Assembly (NCBI GenBank): GCA_023078685.1
Contig: JALGAS010000002.1
Coordinates: 6,138,001-6,202,000 of the forward strand
Origin: Neopestalotiopsis rosae
Lineage: Eukaryota; Ascomycota; Sordariomycetes; Amphisphaeriales; Sporocadaceae
Direction: 5' to 3'
Length of the DNA: 64,000 nt
The notes beneath the pieces are model-generated. The model ran no database searches, had not been told where the DNA came from, and saw only the letters and a list, made by a program, of their open reading frames with translations. Positions 58,276-64,000 of this stretch are shown here, one piece after another (position 1 is the first letter of the stretch; each line of letters starts with the position of its first letter). The position numbers were made by a program, and so were the translations under genes.

Positions 58276-59104
58276 GTCTCCTAGCTGTAGCTGTAGTTCA
58301 CCTTGATCGGGAGCTTCCGCGGGGCCGTTTGCAGCAGCAAGAATCCTTGTCGAAATACCTAGGAAAGGGACGAGGCTCCAATTGGACAAGGAGGAAGGGA
58401 AGCGAGTAGGGAGGAGGCCTTTTTTTAATTGAAGAATTATTATACGTTTAAGCGACCAAAGTCCATGGCCGGATAGGATGAAGGAGCAATTTGAAATGTT
58501 GACAAGAAGCCGTTTGTGCCGTTCCCGATGCTCACCATGACGCGTCTTAGCTCCTGTCCACCCGTGAGCTGTTAAGTTTTAGTACGCAGATCACTAAAAC
58601 CTAGAAGTGACGATTCAGCTGGAATTCCAGCTCAGCTCAGCTCAGCACTCCGAAACGAAATTTGAGCCACAAGGACTAAAACCTCCGCCACAGTTTGCTG
58701 ACTGTCACTTGATGGTGACACGATTGGCAGTCGCTACCCGTCGACAGACACTATCATACAACATTGAACCCGTTTTGTAAATGGCACGTACTGTACTGTG
58801 CTTGTTCGAGCTCTAAATAATTACAGCTAGGTACCTAAGTTTCACGGAAGCCCCACCAAGGCCCGACCCGCGTATCGTGGCTATGGCTTAGTTTGGTTTA
58901 CGGATAAACGGGTTATAGTTGACTTTTGACGACATGATGTTGAAAATAACACATAATAAGTCGTCTGGCTAGCGTCTTTGCAAATCGACAAATCGTGACC
59001 TTCGTGATAGGTAGCTCCTTATGTTGCATATGCAAAGCTGCTTCTTAGGCATGTAGACGGCTATCAAGCTTGTTTGTCTTTTTTGTATCATGATTATAAT
59101 TTGC
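58276..59104. other. Intergenic region
   Basis: 829 bases. A CTCAG pentamer repeat lies at 58628-58646. No coding frame is convincing. Confidence 0.6.
58628..58646. repeat. (CTCAG)n short tandem repeat
   Basis: Three full CTCAG units plus partial ends. Confidence 0.8.
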
Positions 59105-60684
59105 CTATTGCATATATCCCGGCACTTCTGACAAGTACACGCCGATCCGCGTAATTGCATCTGTTTCAATCTTGTCTGCTTCTTCAATATTGCCAGCTTT
59201 TCTCATGACCTTTTCCATGGACCAGAGTTCCCGGATGACTTCGCGGCTTTCATGCCCATATATCGTCTCCAGGCGTTTAATGTTGGACCGCATGGTCTCA
59301 CTGACCTTGTTCCAGTCCTGCTTGTCAATGGCGCGTTTGATCGCAGCCGTCCGCATATATACATGCACTCTCGGGTCTTTGGGTATGGCTGCCGCGTCCA
59401 GCTCGTTGAGCTCGTCCTCTTCTCGGTTCAGGAGTTGCAAAACGGCAGTGGCCGACGTCTTTTCAAAACCATCGCTTCTCATGAGCGCCGTGTTGGTCAG
59501 CAAGCCGAGGTGCGATCTAGACACCTGGGACGACTCGACCGCCTCGGTATTTAGAGCGAGGGCTTGGAACGCCTCCATGATGCGCCCGTAGTCGGCCTCG
59601 GGATCCGTGTCGATGCTCCTGATGCTCGAGTCCCAGACCCAGTTGTCGTACATCCAGTAGAAGCTGTCGTCCATGCGCCGGTGGAACCTCTCCACGAAGC
59701 ACCGGTACGTCGTCTTGACCAGCGTGGCGAGGTCGTCGTGGCTCCCCTTGGAGATTTGCCTAAAGTACTGGACCAGCGGGTGCAGCGGCGGCAGGCCGTG
59801 GCTGGCGAGGCTCGTCAGCTGCGACAGGAGCATGCGCAGCAGAGCCTCTTGTTTCAGCTGGATCATTTGGAAGATGATGTCGACCAGGTTCCGCATCAAT
59901 CCCGGGTCGCCCACCTTGATGACTTCTTCGAGCTGCCAGAACGCCTTGCGCACCGCCAGTCCCGCGAGCCGACCTTGCTGCCGCTCTAGCAAGGCCTGAG
60001 ATAGGGCGACGTCCTGATACATTTGCGTGCTAGGGTATGTGGCCGGACCTCTTGCAGACGCCGCTGTAGAGAGGCCCAGCCGCTTATTGGTCTGCAGCCA
60101 CTGCGTACCATCAAAGTTTCCGTTTGCCCAGGCCGCGATGCTATAGAGGGCCGTCTCGGCGGGAGACTGGCCTACCAACTCCTTGTCGAGCGTAAGAATG
60201 TATGAGCCGGCAGTAGTAGTAGCAGCGGCAGTCGTGCGTATGACACCTGTGCGGCTATCTTGCCGCCCCATCGAACCATCAGGTCCCGTCGTGTCACGGG
60301 GTACACGCTTCCTATTCTTGGACAACCCCCACGCCGTGAATCTTTTCTTATACATCTGCTCACTGATACCCCGGGGGTACCGCAGTCAGTCAATCAGTCA
60401 TGAAATCGTATAATGTGGGACATTTAGTTTCCCTAATTTGGTCAAACCCACGTGGCCTTGAATCCATATTGCCGCTCCAGGATGCCCATGACATCGTTCA
60501 ACTTTCGATGCTCCTCGACATAGAGCTTCTTAATGACGGGAGCCATGGCCAGCCACTCCTCGGCACTGTGCATGCGTGTCTTGGGCCCATGGTCCGGGCC
60601 TGGGGCAGCCCTCTCACTGCAGTTCGGGCCGCTCCTGGCTGGCCACGGTGCGATGGGCCGTGGGCGCCCCCATGATTCGGCCAT
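59105..60684 (-). CDS. Clr5-domain protein
   Basis: Predicted 496 residues from exons 60684-60452 and 60362-59105, with an 89-base intron containing CTGAC/CTGAT branch sites. The intron lies inside the Clr5 domain: EEWLAMAPVIKKLYVEE...FKAT joins to EQMYKKRFTAWGL. That domain, named after the fission yeast silencing factor Clr5, is a short helical motif found at the N-terminus of many Pezizomycotina proteins. The rest is alpha-helical and resembles TPR-like repeats near the C-terminus (HESREVIRELWSMEKVMRKAG). It is probably nuclear, but its function is unknown. The start at 60684 is the first ATG; a second ATG just before the domain is possible. Confidence 0.85.
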
Positions 60685-62808
60685 GGCCCAGGGTCTCAAG
60701 CGGTAAAAGGTGACTCGATCCCCCTGATTTACCCCCAGGGGGTGATTGGCAGTCCCTATAGCGTTATGGTGCAGGGGCTCGCAGAGAGTTTCCCAAGCCG
60801 TTGGGTCACAGCAGAGTCAAAAAGTCACCAAATCAAAACAAAAAGTTCTCTGCAGCGTTGGTGGGTAGAGTTTCTAACCACAGCGTTGCAGAAAGAGCTG
60901 AAGTGATCCGAGCCGACTCTGACATCCGCCGGTAATTTCGGCAGTATGTCGCATGACGACTCGCCCAAAAGGTTTCTTGCATTAGCGTCAAACGCATTCA
61001 TTGGTTGTCACATTTGAATGCTTGTCGATTCGTCTTTACAATCTCTGACGAACAATCAAAAAGGAGTGGTAGTCTGTCTCCATGTGTCTCTCTTGTTTGG
61101 CGTTATCTAATATGGTTTGAGGTTAGCGAGATATAAGCTCTTGTAGTTCTTATAGTGACTTGAACAACTGACTCATGAAGCTAAGATTTCCCAGCTTGGA
61201 ACTTTTACCGAAATGCCCAGTCGTGAGGGATCAAGAGTCGGGTGGATATGCCCATGCGGAAAACTATACTTGATTGGTTATTGATCATGTTTGTGGAATC
61301 CATAATGGGGTATGTAATGTTGAAAAAGCAATGCTGAGGAGCAGCGACCAAGAACTTAGTATTTACGGCCTGGATTCATGGTCGATAATGGGATGATATA
61401 GAGTGATAAACATCTATGACTCGAAATAGCCCGGTCAAGAACCGATACGGACCTGAAACATTTGGCAATTCACTTGGTAATTCACGGCACAAACGCCACG
61501 CATCCATATGAATTCGTGGGGTGCATTAAGCATAGTACATAAGATTCCTTGCTGATGCTAGTTTTCGAGACCTGTACACCTTGGATGGTCGTTATACCCG
61601 CTCGTTAATTCCTACATTGTCTATCTACAAGTTAAACACTACGAATTCACCGTAATATTACAGTTTTATCAGTCATGATTATCTATAATCAATGAGCCAG
61701 AGGCCTTATGGTATAGTAAATTCGGAACAAGTGCAACGAAATGTGTGTAAATTTGGAATGCCATATTTGACGGAGACTTGGGGGCTCGACTGCTATGACT
61801 TGAACCACCATGGGGCTCGTGCAAAACAAATTTCAGGCTGAATACTAATGATATCGCCAAGGTTGATGCAAATGGACAAGGCAAGGCATGCTCCACAGGC
61901 GTAAATCTGAAATATATGATCCACTCTAGTGTGTCCAAATTGCAAGTAATGTAGCACGGACCTCGGGTCGTGAAATGAAAACGATAAACAATTTGAGCAT
62001 GGTGTTTGCAGTTGACAGCCATACTGATTTTGAGAACAAATTTCATACAGAATCATGAAGTTCTCGAGTGATTGAGGGTTTGATGTGCCCGTTGTACGGA
62101 GCAGCGAAACTGGATTATGCGGTATGACCAAGACTTGATCCTCACATACCTGACCCAGATTTGACCATACAATACTACTGTATACTGAATTTTGATGCCT
62201 GAACAACAATAGCCTACTGCGAAGATCAATATAAGTAATTTCGAAGTGACTAGAAACCTTGGAACAACGGGTAAATTGATCCCTTTCCTATCTCACGATG
62301 CATTAGTTTCTGACTCTCCGTAATGGGAGTGGCACAAATGAGGCCTTGAAGCTGTTTTTCGTCTTTTATTTACCTCGAAAATAACAAATAACCATAAGAG
62401 TACAGTTGGTTATTTGACATGGTGTATGATCTCCGGATTTACTGGTCGGATACTTTGACAAACAAGCTCCCGCCTCCTGTACTACGTCAACCTGCGGCTC
62501 GGATCCGTTCGCGCTTCCAAGTGGGATTTATGAGTTAGTGCTTATATTTGCAGCACCTGCCACTTGTATTATTCTCTAGCTTGCGAGCAACGTCACCGAA
62601 TCGCTTATGCGCTGCCCTTTCTCGGGGCCGCAACACAATAAGCATTAACCATATCTGCATATTGATCTGCAACCCCAGACAAGCGCATCGGCTCCGGTCT
62701 CGAGATGTTTGTTATATCAATGCCAAGTCTCTTGTCCTCAAGACTTTTGGCGATTTGATGACCATCATGTAAGATCAATATCATATTTGTAGATAATATT
62801 TTTACACT
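60685..62808. other. Intergenic region
   Basis: 2.1 kb, AT-rich in the second half. Frames of up to 138 codons (61793-62209, minus) have no family resemblance. No RNA gene or repeat was recognised. Confidence 0.55.
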
Positions 62809-63945
62809 ATGGCCACAACCACTCTGACACTTCCACCCGAAGTTGCTGGACGAGAAAATCAGAAGCAGTCCCAGGGTAACAAACATGCTCCCTTCAACTA
62901 CTACTCCCTGGAAACAAAACCAAAGCTGGACGACCTGTCTATCATCAATGGCACGTCTACAGACATCACCTCCAGGGACCTCCCGGTAGTGGACCTGCGG
63001 AGTCTCGAGCAGCCTCTGTCCAGCTACCACCACGAGACGCACGGGTTCCAGATCCTGCACCAGCCCCTGCCCATCGACGCCTCGCACGCCTCGGTGCACG
63101 ACGCCGGCGTGATGAGCGCGCAGTACTTCCCCGCCATGGTGACCCTGCTCAAGGAGCGGCTGGGCGTCCGCGCCGCCGTCGTCATCAACCACACGCTGCG
63201 GGACCTGCCCAGCCAGGAGGACACCGACGTCGACCCCAAGAACCCGCGGCCCAAGGGCAAGAGCCTGGCGCCCTTCTTCATCGCCCACTCGGACTACACC
63301 CCCGCGGCCGCGCGGGCGCACTTTCGCGCCATGACGCCGCGGTGGTTCGCCGAGACGGACACCGAGGTCGGCACCACTCCCGTCGAGAGGGAGGAGTTCT
63401 TCCGTCTGCGCCAGGAAATCATTTCCGCCGAGGACGCCGCCATCCGGGAATCTGGGATATCAGTAGAGCAGTCCGACGGAGATGGTGAGGCCACCGATAC
63501 TACGACGGTGAATGGTAAAGGAGGTCACTGGGATTGGGATGGAACGGGATACGCGGGCCCGCGGTACGCCATGTTCAGCATCTGGCGGCCGTGGGAGACT
63601 GTGCAGAGGGATCCGCTGGCAGTCATGGACACGCGCGGGCTCGACCTCCAATACATTCCTTTGCCGCGGGCTTACAAGAACCGGCCGGGGTGTGTCAAGG
63701 AGTATTATAATGAGAATGTCTTGGTTAAGCCGCCACAACGGGGCGACACCAGCTTGCACAAGTGGTGTTACGTTAGCGAGCAGAAGCCCGAGGAGGTCCT
63801 GGCCATCAAGTTCTATGACAGCGAGGTTCTACGGACGGGCGCGCAGAAGCCCATCATGTGCCCACATAGTGCGTTTCACGCCAAGGGTATGGAAGATAAG
63901 CCAGTAAGACGCAGTTGCGAGCTCAGAGTCTGGTGTGTATGGTAG
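62809..63945 (+). CDS. CmcJ/AsaB-like (GA4 desaturase family) oxidoreductase
   Basis: Predicted 378 residues, single exon, ATG at 62809. The pattern is that of a fungal family related to CmcJ (cephamycin methoxylation) and AsaB/gibberellin desaturase-like proteins. It has HSDYTPAAARAHFR, SIWRPWETVQRDPLAVMD, YIPLP, KWCYVSEQKPEEVLAIKFYDSE, then PHSAFHAKG and a C-terminal SCELRVWC. The His of HSDYT and the late His in PHSAFH would be metal ligands if it is an Fe(II)/2-oxoglutarate enzyme. Members are frequent in fungal secondary-metabolite clusters and in amino acid modification. Any cluster partner to the right lies outside the window. An insertion of about 35 residues (GISVEQSDGDGEATD) is unusual. 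Confidence 0.85.
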   Translation: MATTTLTLPPEVAGRENQKQSQGNKHAPFNYYSLETKPKLDDLSIINGTSTDITSRDLPVVDLRSLEQPLSSYHHETHGFQILHQPLPIDASHASVHDAGVMSAQYFPAMVTLLKERLGVRAAVVINHTLRDLPSQEDTDVDPKNPRPKGKSLAPFFIAHSDYTPAAARAHFRAMTPRWFAETDTEVGTTPVEREEFFRLRQEIISAEDAAIRESGISVEQSDGDGEATDTTTVNGKGGHWDWDGTGYAGPRYAMFSIWRPWETVQRDPLAVMDTRGLDLQYIPLPRAYKNRPGCVKEYYNENVLVKPPQRGDTSLHKWCYVSEQKPEEVLAIKFYDSEVLRTGAQKPIMCPHSAFHAKGMEDKPVRRSCELRVWCVW

Positions 63946-64000
63946 TTGTCAATTGAATTACTTGTCATTTGTCCAAACTTGATCATCCAATACTTGGGAC

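Noticed and set aside
60732..60744. Palindrome ACCCCC-A-GGGGGT
   Set aside because: Single short symmetric stretch with no partner copy and no gene immediately next to it; likely chance.

Overview
The window is nuclear DNA of a filamentous ascomycete (Pezizomycotina, most like Sordariomycetes; the order is not resolved from the sequence alone). The evidence is many short introns (about 41 to 120 bases, mostly 49 to 70) with GTNNGT donors and CTAAC/CTGAT branch sites, and fungal-only families: HET-domain NLR-like proteins, DUF3176, the Clr5 domain, Zn2Cys6 regulators, DFG5/DCW1 mannosidase and the BAR protein Rvs161. Genes lie on both strands, are transcribed singly, and are separated by 0.3 to 5 kb gaps. 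Intron-exon structures given here were worked out by hand from splice sites, reading phase and family fit. Every spliced model listed closes in frame.

Layout. 0-12 kb: a J-domain protein, a sterol O-acyltransferase of the ARE type, a small membrane-anchored orphan, and a divergent amidoligase-like protein whose usual His-x-His motif is Asn-x-Asn. 13-15 kb: a Baeyer-Villiger type flavin monooxygenase. 15-20 kb: a long gene-free stretch whose end is a repeat-rich leader for a Ser/Thr kinase (20.1-22.4 kb). 23-24.3 kb: the Golgi GDP-mannose transporter VRG4. 26.3-27.5 kb: an HpcH/HpaI-type aldolase. 27.8-32.7 kb: two head-to-head genes that both look broken, a HET plus NB-ARC (NLR-like) gene with one frameshift and a CorA-like gene with two in-frame stops and a frame change. 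33-35 kb: a DUF3176 membrane protein with a small convergent orphan gene behind it.

35.8-45.6 kb is the most suggestive block. It holds a dihydrodipicolinate-synthase-family aldolase, an amino acid permease transcribed away from it, a Zn2Cys6 regulator, a DUF3830 (cyclophilin-fold) protein and a TauD-type 2-oxoglutarate dioxygenase divergent from it. Uptake, oxidation, carbon-carbon cleavage and a local regulator together look like a small catabolic cluster for an amino acid or other nitrogen compound. The substrate is unknown.

45.8-64 kb is mainly housekeeping plus accessory genes: peptidyl-tRNA hydrolase, Rvs161, a Cys-rich orphan, an F-box protein, an intron-containing tRNA-Asn, a GPI-type GH76 cell-wall mannosidase whose first intron is GC-AG, a DAO-type FAD oxidoreductase, a promethin-like membrane protein, a Clr5-domain protein, and a CmcJ/AsaB-like oxidoreductase at the right edge. 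No transposon, CRISPR array or virus was recognised.
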